From SAR202 cluster bacterium (lineage in GTDB: Bacteria > Chloroflexota > Dehalococcoidia > Lucifugimonadales > UBA3495): a stretch of DNA of 5,259 nt. The notes below the pieces were generated by a model, which saw nothing but the letters and a program-made list of their open reading frames with translations, ran no database searches and was not told the DNA's origin. Both the position numbers and the translations under genes were made by a program. The DNA lies in assembly GCA_009392095.1 (NCBI GenBank), contig VFHF01000320.1, forward strand, positions 1 through 5,259. The letters are read 5' to 3'. Positions within the stretch are counted from its first letter, which is position 1. Every line of letters starts with the position of its first letter. Of this stretch, positions 1 to 5,259 are shown piece by piece.

Positions 1-32
1 GACGACTTGATGGATCGCCTAATGGGGGTCGG

Positions 33-575
33 CTAGAAGAAGTTGCTGAGGTTCTTAGCCAGTAGCACGTTCTGGTCGAGGACGATCTTTCTGGACGAAA
101 TGCGGAGCTGCCCACCTTCCCGGCGCAGGACATCCTCACGGCTGCCAACGTAAAAGTCCTGGTCCGTCTCACTCCTATTGCGGTACATCACGAAGTTGGA
201 ATAGACCCGCAGTTGGTCTGCCGGGTCCGCCGCCTCGACCTCTATGTTGGTAATTATGTGGCGGGTGCGGGAGGGAGGGTCTTCGGCCCAGGCCATGCCA
301 GTGTCCAGGCGGGCTACTCGCCGTTCCAGTGTGTCTTTCGTCTCTTCCATCAAGGCTAATTCGTCCTCGTCCGAGACCTCTTCTTCTTCGTAGCGGGAGG
401 CATCCAGGATGGATATGGCCTTGCTGTTCACCGGATAGCGGTTAGAACGGGTTGGCATCCAGTAGCGCAGGTCGTCGGAGAACAACTCCAACCATTCAGA
501 GAACCGGCGGCTGTCCAAGAGCCGGGCCTCTTTGTAGAGAAATTGTTCTACCTCGCGCAGCGTTTCATCCTTCAT
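33..575 (-). CDS. Aromatic-ring-hydroxylating dioxygenase, beta (small) subunit
   Basis: This 180-residue protein is the non-catalytic small subunit of a Rieske non-heme iron oxygenase, which packs with alpha subunits in a cytoplasmic alpha3beta3-type terminal oxygenase. The family is recognised from VEQFLYKEARLLDSRRFSEW (residues 9-28), the following FSDDLRYWMPTR (32-43), RVARLDTGMAWAEDPPSRTRH (86-106) and the ending LLAKNLSNFF. These resemble small subunits of biphenyl, toluene and phenylpropionate dioxygenases (BphE/HcaF type), and the length is normal for them. The start is ATG at 573-575 and the stop is TAG. It lies 18 bases after the alpha gene in the same direction, with only a poor Shine-Dalgarno, so translational coupling is likely. 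Residues 63-78 form a very acidic stretch (10 Asp/Glu of 16). The substrate cannot be told from this subunit. The 32 bases beyond its stop show no start of a further gene. Confidence 0.93.
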   Translation of the reverse strand: MKDETLREVEQFLYKEARLLDSRRFSEWLELFSDDLRYWMPTRSNRYPVNSKAISILDASRYEEEEVSDEDELALMEETKDTLERRVARLDTGMAWAEDPPSRTRHIITNIEVEAADPADQLRVYSNFVMYRNRSETDQDFYVGSREDVLRREGGQLRISSRKIVLDQNVLLAKNLSNFF

Positions 576-593
576 GCTTACAGTCGCACCGGG

Positions 594-1862
594 CTATACC
601 TGGTCCCAGGTATCGGCTTGCATCAAGCTGGCCCAGCGCCGGTAAAAGTGACGAGGGTTGCTGTCGCTGATCCGGAAATCGCTGGACCACCCGCCCAGCC
701 CATCGTCGAAGCTGTCATGTCCCAGTCCCATCTGGTAGTTGAGGGCATACCTCCGGGTGACCACGCCCCGGTTGATACGCGTGCATTCCTCCCAATTGTC
801 CATGTCGTCTTGTTCCAAGACACCCGACGGGCCAAAGGCCCGCAGTCCAGTAACCCGGAGGGCTTCCTTGACCTCGGGCGGCGCCGCTTTGTCGACGAAC
901 TGACAGGAGATTACCTCAATCTTATCCGGACCTTTGGGATGCCAGACCCGGAAGCTGCGGGAACTGCCCCTTAAGAACGACATATGGGGGAATAACGTGC
1001 CCACGTTGGGAGTCATCTTTAACAGACGGCGTCCAAGCCTCTCGACCGTTTCAGCCCGGATGGACTCCTCATATTCCTGGATTATCTCAACGGGGGCGGC
1101 GGCGTAATCGTCGGCGCCAACGGCAAGGATGCAGTGGCCGTTGCCGGGAGAAATAGTGCCGCCACCCAAAGTTTGTCTGGCGGCCGGGGCTTGGGTGAAT
1201 CCGGAAGTCAGAGCGGAAAGGTGGTTCCAGGCCACGTGATAGGCATCGCCACCGAAGTTCTCGGCGGGCAGTTTCCAGTTACAGGGTATGATCCATTTGT
1301 GGACTCCACCAACGACCTCTACACCCCCTTCTCTGCGGTCGAAGAAACAGTCCAGGTACCAGGCCATCTCACCTAAGTAGTCGGTTAACGATGGGGCATT
1401 ATTGTCGAACGTAGCAAAGACCAGGCCCTTGTACGTGTCCAGTTGGGCGACGGGAATCAGGCCCCATTTTGTGCGGTCTAGGTCATCGTAATAGGCGTCT
1501 TTCAGATTGGGCACGCCCTGCAGATCACCATTGTTTCCGTAGGTCCAACCGTGGTAGGCACAGGTGAAAGCCGATGCGTTACCGTTGTCAGCGCGGCAGA
1601 GCCGGTTGCCCCGATGAGCACAGACATTGAGGAAGGCGCCGATCTTGCCGGAGGTGTCGCGGATCACCAGCACCGAGTCCTCGCCCATGTACGTGGTGAG
1701 GAAATCGCCGGGGTTGGGTATCTGGCTCTCATGGCACAGAAACAGCCAACAGCGGGCGAAGATGCGCTCCAGCTCTTCTTGGTAGATATCGTCTTCGATG
1801 AAGATACGCCGGCTGATTAATCCAGCATCGGCGTCCACCAGACTGTTTACATCCAATACCAC
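594..1862 (-). CDS. Aromatic-ring-hydroxylating dioxygenase, alpha (large, Rieske) subunit
   Basis: This is the catalytic subunit (422 residues) of a multicomponent dioxygenase that inserts both atoms of O2 into an aromatic ring, usually giving a cis-dihydrodiol, using electrons from a ferredoxin. The N-terminal Rieske domain shows C81-x-H83-x17-C101-x2-H104 for the [2Fe-2S] cluster. The C-terminal catalytic domain shows NWKLPAENFGGDAYHVAWNH (195-214): D206 is the bridging aspartate and H209 and H214 are mononuclear-iron ligands. The third carboxylate ligand should come from the EQDDMDNWE segment (350-358), though I cannot fix which Asp. All cofactor residues are therefore intact. The length is slightly short for toluene/biphenyl-type alpha subunits but not truncated. 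The start is GTG at 1860-1862, chosen because AAGGAGG lies 6 bases upstream and the N-terminus (SLVDADAGLISRRIF) fits homologs; the stop is TAG at 594-596. It is first in an operon with the beta subunit. No ferredoxin, reductase or dihydrodiol dehydrogenase is seen. The substrate is unknown. Confidence 0.95.
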   Translation of the reverse strand: MVLDVNSLVDADAGLISRRIFIEDDIYQEELERIFARCWLFLCHESQIPNPGDFLTTYMGEDSVLVIRDTSGKIGAFLNVCAHRGNRLCRADNGNASAFTCAYHGWTYGNNGDLQGVPNLKDAYYDDLDRTKWGLIPVAQLDTYKGLVFATFDNNAPSLTDYLGEMAWYLDCFFDRREGGVEVVGGVHKWIIPCNWKLPAENFGGDAYHVAWNHLSALTSGFTQAPAARQTLGGGTISPGNGHCILAVGADDYAAAPVEIIQEYEESIRAETVERLGRRLLKMTPNVGTLFPHMSFLRGSSRSFRVWHPKGPDKIEVISCQFVDKAAPPEVKEALRVTGLRAFGPSGVLEQDDMDNWEECTRINRGVVTRRYALNYQMGLGHDSFDDGLGGWSSDFRISDSNPRHFYRRWASLMQADTWDQV

Positions 1863-1868
1863 GGTGTG

Positions 1869-1875
1869 CCTCCTT
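1869..1875 (-). promoter_or_regulatory. Shine-Dalgarno of the dioxygenase alpha gene
   Basis: On the minus strand AAGGAGG stands 6 bases before the GTG at 1860-1862. It is a near-perfect match to the anti-Shine-Dalgarno sequence at ideal spacing, and it decides the non-ATG start of the alpha subunit. Confidence 0.9.
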
Positions 1876-1876
1876 A

Positions 1877-1900
1877 TGGCGGCTTTAGGCCCGCCCGCCA
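1877..1900 (-). promoter_or_regulatory. GC-rich hairpin in the dioxygenase leader next to the ribosome binding site
   Basis: On the minus strand TGGCGG (1900-1895) can pair with CCGCCA (1882-1877) across a 12-base loop. The stem ends one base before the Shine-Dalgarno. If transcription starts near 1910, as the proposed promoter implies, almost the whole leader of about 48 bases would be this hairpin plus the ribosome binding site. It may tune translation, or may be chance in GC-rich DNA. Confidence 0.35.
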
Positions 1901-1916
1901 GACCGGGGTTTCCGGG

Positions 1917-1945
1917 TGTATATCATACGGCCAATAGGGGGTCAA
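1917..1945 (-). promoter_or_regulatory. Candidate sigma-70 promoter for the dioxygenase operon
   Basis: Reading the minus strand, TTGACC at 1945-1940 matches the -35 consensus at five of six bases, and TATACA at 1922-1917 matches the -10 at four of six, with a 17-base spacer. The transcript would start near 1910, about 48 bases before the GTG start. A better -10-like hexamer, TATGAT at 1927-1922, overlaps it but would leave only 12 bases of spacer. A perfect palindrome sits directly upstream of the -35. Confidence 0.5.
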
Positions 1946-1946
1946 G

Positions 1947-1963
1947 TTGAGCGCCAAGCTCAA
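1947..1963. promoter_or_regulatory. Palindrome TTGAGC-N5-GCTCAA, candidate operator
   Basis: This is a perfect 6-base inverted repeat with a 5-base spacer (GCCAA), starting one base beyond the proposed dioxygenase -35 element. Its centre at 1955 would lie near -45 from the predicted start, a place where activators or repressors often bind. With one G-T wobble the arms extend to 9 pairs (1944-1952 with 1958-1966). It lacks a symmetrically placed T-N11-A, so a LysR site is not specifically indicated. No regulator gene is in the window. Confidence 0.4.
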
Positions 1964-2085
1964 TTTTAATGTTGTAAGCGGCGCATCCACTTTAGGTCGG
2001 ATCTAGTTATGCCCTGGAACCCGCAAGGCCTAGGACACACTAACGCTCAGTCTCAAGTGTTACGATATCCGTTGCCATCAGCGGT

Positions 2086-2102
2086 ATTTGCAAAGCGCAA
2101 AT
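2086..2102. promoter_or_regulatory. Palindrome ATTTGC-N5-GCAAAT, candidate operator
   Basis: This second perfect 6-base inverted repeat has the same 5-base spacing (AAAGC) and lies about 100 bases before the transporter start. Its half-sites share only three of six positions with the palindrome at 1947-1963, so a common binding protein is possible but not shown. One such repeat is expected fairly often by chance in 340 bases. Confidence 0.3.
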
Positions 2103-2125
2103 CCAAAATCACTTGGTAATCCGTA

Positions 2126-2160
2126 AAACCCGTTGGCCTAATAGGGCTCAATAAGGGTTT
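2126..2160 (+). promoter_or_regulatory. Two-part hairpin upstream of the MMPL ribosome binding site
   Basis: The outer stem pairs AAACCC (2126-2131) with GGGTTT (2155-2160). The inner stem pairs TTGGCC (2133-2138) with GGC (2145-2147) and CAA (2149-2151), with U2148 bulged and a 6-base loop. That gives 12 pairs, with an internal loop of one base against three. It ends four bases before the Shine-Dalgarno at 2165. It lacks a long T tract, so a terminator is unlikely; a translational control element or a DNA-level operator are alternatives. Its role depends on transcription starting upstream of 2126. Confidence 0.35.
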
Positions 2161-2164
2161 CATC

Positions 2165-2170
2165 TAGGAG
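2165..2170 (+). promoter_or_regulatory. Shine-Dalgarno-like TAGGAG before the MMPL gene
   Basis: TAGGAG is the only strong ribosome binding site in front of the transporter. It lies 32 bases before the TTG at 2203, too far to serve it normally. It is 5 bases before an in-frame ATC at 2176 and 11 before another ATC at 2182. No ATG or GTG lies in frame between the upstream stop (TAA 2152-2154) and 2203. Confidence 0.5.
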
Positions 2171-2202
2171 ACTCGATCAACATCAGTAGCGCAATTACTG
2201 GA

Positions 2203-4413
2203 TTGTCATTCACTGCACAGATCGCCCATTGGAGCGCCGTCCACCGCTGGATCATATTGCTAGCGGCGGTCTTGGTGATCGTTCTGGCAGTCCTGGCCAT
2301 CGGCTTTGTCGGAACCGAGACTAGGGATGACGGTGGCGGAGTCGGTGAGTCCGGCGAGGGTTCCGAGCTATTGAATGAGCGGTTCGCCCCTGACCGCGAC
2401 GCCTCCGAGAGCGCCAGCCATACCAGGCGCGCGAGCGTGATATTCAGCAACCCTTCCTTAAACGCAGATTCGCTAGCGTTCAAAGAAACCGTGGACTCCA
2501 CCATGCAGGCGGTCCGAAACCTTCCCCAATTGCTCGCCGCCCTCAGCTATTACGACACTAGAGACGGAAGCCTGCTTGCCGATGATGGACATGCCGTGCT
2601 GGCAAATGTCGTCCTCCAGAACCCGGACGACCCTGCCGAACACGTCGATATCAGTCAATTTCTTGAATCTATCCGGCAGGCCTCAAACGATGCATCGGGT
2701 TTCGAGATAGGAGTGGTCAGCTTCAGGATTCTCGAAGACGAACTAGACGAAATCCTGACGGAAGACTTCAACCGCATCCTCATCTATTCGCTGGTGATTG
2801 GCTTGGTCATTTTGATATTGGCCTTCCGGGCGTTGGTCGCGGCGGTGATTCCGCTGGTGATGGCCATCGGATCCATCTTCACTGCACTCGGCTTAGCCGC
2901 CCTGGTCAGCCAGGTCTATCCCCTAGTCGAGCTGTATGCGGAGATGATCCTGCTGATGGGTCTGGCCGTAGGTATCGACTACTCATTGTTCATCGTCAGT
3001 CGTTACCGGACAGAGCGTGCGGCGGGAAGAGAAAAGATCGACGCTATCACGGTGGCGGCCAACACCACCGGAAGGGCCGTCTTCTACGCTGGTATCACCG
3101 TGGTCCTGTCCCTCGCTGGCTTGATGCTCACCAGGGACTTCACGTTCATCTCGCTGGCGTTGGGCGCAATCATCGTCGTTTTCGTGGCCGTGATTGCCTC
3201 GCTTACACTGCTGCCGGGCCTGCTGTCATTACTGGGGGACAGCATCAACCGCCTGCGGATTCCTTTCTTGGGCCGGGAGTCCAACCAGGGAGGAATCTGG
3301 TCCACCATCACCGGTTGGGTGCTGGCGAGGCCGGTACCTTTGGCCAGTCTGACCGTTGCGGCGTTGATCGCACTTACAATTCCCTTCTTTTCAATGAACC
3401 TTGGTTTCAACGCCGGTGCCGACGCCCTTCCAGACGCCCTTGAAGGAAAGCGGGCCCTGGAGCTACTGGAAGACCATTTCTCCAGCAGCCTTATCCTTCC
3501 GGCCAAGGTGATCGTGGACGCCCCGAACGTTAACTCGCCTGAGATCCAAGCTGCGGTAGCGGCACTGATCCAAAGGGTTGAGAGCGACGATTCATTCCTT
3601 GGCCCGTTCGTTACGGTCACGGATAATGCCGGAACAATCACTCGCATCAACGTCCCGTTGGCGGGCAATATCGACGATGATGCATCGGAAGACGCGGTGC
3701 ACCTACTCCGGAATCAAATCGTGCCCGAGGCCTTCGCAGGGATCAACGCCAAAACCTTCGTGGCCGGAGACACGGCCGAGGGAATCGATTTCAGAGACCG
3801 GATGTTCAGTTCGGCTTACTACGTTTTCGCCTTCGTTCTGGGACTGTCTTTCCTGCTTCTGCTGGTGATGTTCCGCTCCATCGTCATTCCGATCAAGGCG
3901 CTGGTGCTTAACCTGCTATCGGTGGGCGCGGTCTACGGAGTTCTGGTGATGGTTTTCCAGTGGGGTTGGGGTATCAGTATCCTGGGCTCCAAAGAGACCG
4001 GAATAATTGAGACTTGGCTTCCTTTGTTCCTGTTCGGCATCCTCTTCGGTCTCTCCATGGACTACCATATGCTGCTGCTCAACCGGATCAAGGAAGAGTT
4101 TGACAGGCATGGCGAGAATGAGCGCGCCGTCGCGACGGGCATCCGGTTAACTGCCGGTCAGATAACCAGCGCGGCAGCGGTGATGGTAGGTGTGTTCGCC
4201 GCCTTCGCCACCAGCCGGATATTAGGCCTGCAGCAATTTGGCGTGGGCCTGGCCGTGGCGGTCTTCCTCGATGCCACCGTCATCCGCGTGGTGCTACTTC
4301 CCGCCAGCATGAAGCTGCTGGGCAACTGGAACTGGTACCTGCCGGCCTGGCTTGACTGGCTGCCGCAGGTCACGCCGCCAGATGAGGCCACTCCTGCGCC
4401 CGCTGACGACTAA
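2203..4413 (+). CDS. MMPL/RND-family membrane transporter
   Basis: This 736-residue inner-membrane protein has the duplicated RND layout. TM1 is at about 17-37, an exterior domain at 38-190, TM2-TM6 at about 192-345, TM7 at about 375-398, a second exterior domain at 399-535, and TM8-TM12 at about 538-703, with a Pro/Asp-rich cytoplasmic tail. Both halves keep the Asp-Tyr pair of MMPL proton channels: GLAVGIDYSLFIVSRYR (D259-Y260) and FGLSMDYHMLLLNR (D620-Y621). Family members use proton force to export lipids or other hydrophobic compounds; the substrate here is unknown. The TTG start gives a normal N-terminus (AHWSAVHRW just before TM1) but has no Shine-Dalgarno of its own. TAGGAG at 2165-2170 instead faces in-frame ATC codons at 2176 and 2182, so the protein could be 7 or 9 residues longer. 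It is divergent from the dioxygenase operon, which hints at shared control, and ends with TAA 16 bases from a convergent gene. Confidence 0.93.
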   Translation: MSFTAQIAHWSAVHRWIILLAAVLVIVLAVLAIGFVGTETRDDGGGVGESGEGSELLNERFAPDRDASESASHTRRASVIFSNPSLNADSLAFKETVDSTMQAVRNLPQLLAALSYYDTRDGSLLADDGHAVLANVVLQNPDDPAEHVDISQFLESIRQASNDASGFEIGVVSFRILEDELDEILTEDFNRILIYSLVIGLVILILAFRALVAAVIPLVMAIGSIFTALGLAALVSQVYPLVELYAEMILLMGLAVGIDYSLFIVSRYRTERAAGREKIDAITVAANTTGRAVFYAGITVVLSLAGLMLTRDFTFISLALGAIIVVFVAVIASLTLLPGLLSLLGDSINRLRIPFLGRESNQGGIWSTITGWVLARPVPLASLTVAALIALTIPFFSMNLGFNAGADALPDALEGKRALELLEDHFSSSLILPAKVIVDAPNVNSPEIQAAVAALIQRVESDDSFLGPFVTVTDNAGTITRINVPLAGNIDDDASEDAVHLLRNQIVPEAFAGINAKTFVAGDTAEGIDFRDRMFSSAYYVFAFVLGLSFLLLLVMFRSIVIPIKALVLNLLSVGAVYGVLVMVFQWGWGISILGSKETGIIETWLPLFLFGILFGLSMDYHMLLLNRIKEEFDRHGENERAVATGIRLTAGQITSAAAVMVGVFAAFATSRILGLQQFGVGLAVAVFLDATVIRVVLLPASMKLLGNWNWYLPAWLDWLPQVTPPDEATPAPADD

Positions 4414-4421
4414 CAACGACC

Positions 4422-4439
4422 GGGCGGAGTCACCCGCCC
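4422..4439. terminator. GC hairpin between convergent genes, possible terminator
   Basis: GGGCGG (4422-4427) and CCGCCC (4434-4439) form a perfect 6-pair stem with a 6-base loop, 8 bases after the transporter stop. The loop contains the stop codon of the opposing minus-strand gene. No clear T tract follows on the plus strand, and only scattered T residues follow on the minus strand, so intrinsic termination would be weak. It may instead protect mRNA 3' ends or be coincidental. Confidence 0.35.
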
Positions 4440-5259
4440 ACGAACCGCCGGCCGAAACCGACTGCGAGTCCAGGGTCGCCGTCAAAGGTCAACCGGCCAT
4501 CCGCCAAGGCCTCAAAAACCTTGAGTCTGCCGTACATGACCAACACGTAGGTCTCCCCGTCGCACTCAAAGGTTATGTCCGGTTCTTGGCCGCTGGCCGC
4601 CAACACCCAGGCGCCTTCCGGCGCAATGATGATGTCTTTTCTGGTGGAGTCGGGGCCGTCGATCACGAAACGGTGTTTGAGCGGTCTCGTCAGGGAATCG
4701 TCGGGCCGAAATGCCCGGCGCACGGCCCGGTCAACCCCATCGATCAGCGCACCGACGGCATCTGCCGAAAGGTGGTACTGGTCATCCAATACTGACCTGA
4801 TATCCCAGGTGTGCATGGTCAACTCGGCGATGCGTTGGTCCAATAGCGTGCGCACCATCTCCGGCCCTGGAGGCCAGTAGCAGAGCTTGTCCCAGTCTCC
4901 AGGAGCCACACTGTTGAAAACCTCTACCGTTTCGTCTAACCGCTGGTTCAGGTACTCCACCAACTGCACGCCGTGCTGGTCCCGGGTAGCCAATGCCCGG
5001 TCAAAGATGTTTTTGGCGAAACGGTCTTCGTCGTGGTCGGCGACCGCCGGGGCTCCGTCCGGCGGAGAATAATCGCCCCGTAGCCCTCGCATAACCCGCG
5101 ACGCATGGTCTTGCCCGGCCAAGTGGGCCATGACATCGGCAACGGACCAATCGTCGCATGCGCTGTGTTTCGATAAGTCCTCCTGTGATAACGAAGCAAA
5201 GTATCCATTTGACGCATCGGTTTCGGCGGCAAGGATTTTGGCTCTTGATTCAGGTGTAT
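4430..5259 (-). CDS. DinB/maleylpyruvate-isomerase-like protein with SCP2-like C-terminus, 5' end cut off
   Basis: The reading frame is open to the window edge, so the start codon lies outside; 275 residues are visible. An ATG at 5129-5131 is internal, because the 42 codons before it read as the usual family N-terminus (SLSQEDLSKHSACDDWSVADV leading into MAHLAGQ). The N-terminal part is a DinB-like four-helix metal-binding domain of the mycothiol-dependent maleylpyruvate isomerase type. Its expected metal ligands are visible as His45 (AHLAG) and Glu145 and His149 (AELTMHTWDIR), counting from the first complete codon. The last roughly 85 residues (APEGAWVLAASG, VLVMYGRL, FDGDPGLAVGF) look like an SCP2/sterol-carrier-type domain, common in this family. 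Its reaction cannot be named: many such proteins occur in bacteria without mycothiol, and no gentisate-pathway gene is nearby. The stop is TGA at 4432-4430, convergent with the transporter. Confidence 0.82.
   Translation of the reverse strand, partial: TPESRAKILAAETDASNGYFASLSQEDLSKHSACDDWSVADVMAHLAGQDHASRVMRGLRGDYSPPDGAPAVADHDEDRFAKNIFDRALATRDQHGVQLVEYLNQRLDETVEVFNSVAPGDWDKLCYWPPGPEMVRTLLDQRIAELTMHTWDIRSVLDDQYHLSADAVGALIDGVDRAVRRAFRPDDSLTRPLKHRFVIDGPDSTRKDIIIAPEGAWVLAASGQEPDITFECDGETYVLVMYGRLKVFEALADGRLTFDGDPGLAVGFGRRFVGG

Larger units (their letters stand above)
1863..2202. other. Divergent intergenic region between dioxygenase operon and MMPL gene
   Basis: About 340 bases separate two genes that point away from each other. 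The stretch is visibly more AT-rich than the coding DNA around it, and I found no convincing ORF or RNA gene in it. It contains the dioxygenase promoter and ribosome binding site near the left end, two perfect 6-5-6 inverted repeats (1947-1963 and 2086-2102), and a hairpin plus Shine-Dalgarno before the transporter. I could not find a well-spaced sigma-70 promoter for the rightward gene; the closest, TTGGTA at 2113-2118 with TAATAG at 2139-2144, has a 20-base spacer. Confidence 0.8.

Noticed and set aside
1..32. Start of a further minus-strand gene after the beta subunit
   Set aside because: No ATG, GTG or TTG with a ribosome binding site is visible in these 32 bases; any next gene begins beyond the edge.
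543..974. 143-codon plus-strand open frame opposite the dioxygenase genes
   Set aside because: It lies across the strongly supported alpha and beta genes, matches no family I recognise and has no good ribosome binding site; it is a shadow of the real coding strand.
1922..1945. TATGAT as the -10 element of the dioxygenase promoter
   Set aside because: It is a better hexamer than TATACA but would be only 12 bases from TTGACC, too short for sigma-70.
1944..1970. Palindrome plus T-rich flank as a plus-strand intrinsic terminator
   Set aside because: The stem is short with a wobble, the T run is four bases, and no plus-strand gene lies upstream to be terminated.
3084..3668. 194-codon minus-strand open frame inside the transporter gene
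   Set aside because: It is antisense to membrane segments and the second exterior domain of the transporter, is Ser/Thr/Arg-rich with no recognisable motif, and is explained by codon bias of the plus strand.
4352..4795. 147-codon plus-strand open frame running past the transporter end
   Set aside because: It overlaps the transporter C-terminus and is antisense to the MDMPI-like gene, whose motifs are clear; there is no Shine-Dalgarno and no family resemblance.
5129..5131. ATG as the start of the MDMPI-like protein
   Set aside because: The frame stays open upstream to the window edge and encodes typical N-terminal family sequence, including the Asp-Trp-Ser-Val segment before the first metal-binding His, so the true start is outside.

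Overview
The window reads as an ordinary bacterial chromosome segment with moderately GC-rich coding DNA. It holds four protein-coding genes, one of them cut by the right edge. I saw no RNA gene, insertion sequence, CRISPR array or phage gene. The mix of a Rieske ring-hydroxylating dioxygenase, an MMPL/RND-type exporter and a DinB/maleylpyruvate-isomerase-like protein suggests an aerobic, probably environmental, heterotroph. A Chloroflexota lineage such as SAR202, or an actinobacterium-like organism, would fit. This is inferred from gene content only and is weakly held, because there is no marker gene.

Layout: positions 33-1862 on the minus strand carry a two-gene operon, the catalytic alpha subunit followed 18 bases later by the beta subunit of an aromatic-ring-hydroxylating dioxygenase. 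Positions 1863-2202 form a divergent intergenic region of about 340 bases. It holds a good Shine-Dalgarno and a plausible sigma-70 promoter for the dioxygenase, two perfect 6-5-6 palindromes, and a leader hairpin and Shine-Dalgarno in front of the rightward gene. Positions 2203-4413 on the plus strand encode a complete MMPL-family transporter whose start codon is uncertain. After only 16 bases it meets, tail to tail, a minus-strand gene (4430 to beyond the right edge) for a DinB/MDMPI-like protein with an SCP2-like C-terminus.

How they may work together: the alpha and beta subunits would form the terminal oxygenase that adds O2 to an aromatic ring. The ferredoxin and reductase it needs, and a cis-dihydrodiol dehydrogenase, are not in the window. 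The divergent transporter could share control with the dioxygenase through the intergenic palindromes and could move a hydrophobic substrate, product or lipid, but that link rests only on gene arrangement. The most checkable oddities are the transporter start (a strong Shine-Dalgarno faces ATC codons, not the TTG start), the palindrome beside the dioxygenase -35 element, and the hairpin whose loop contains the stop codon of the rightmost gene. No clearly new system is evident.
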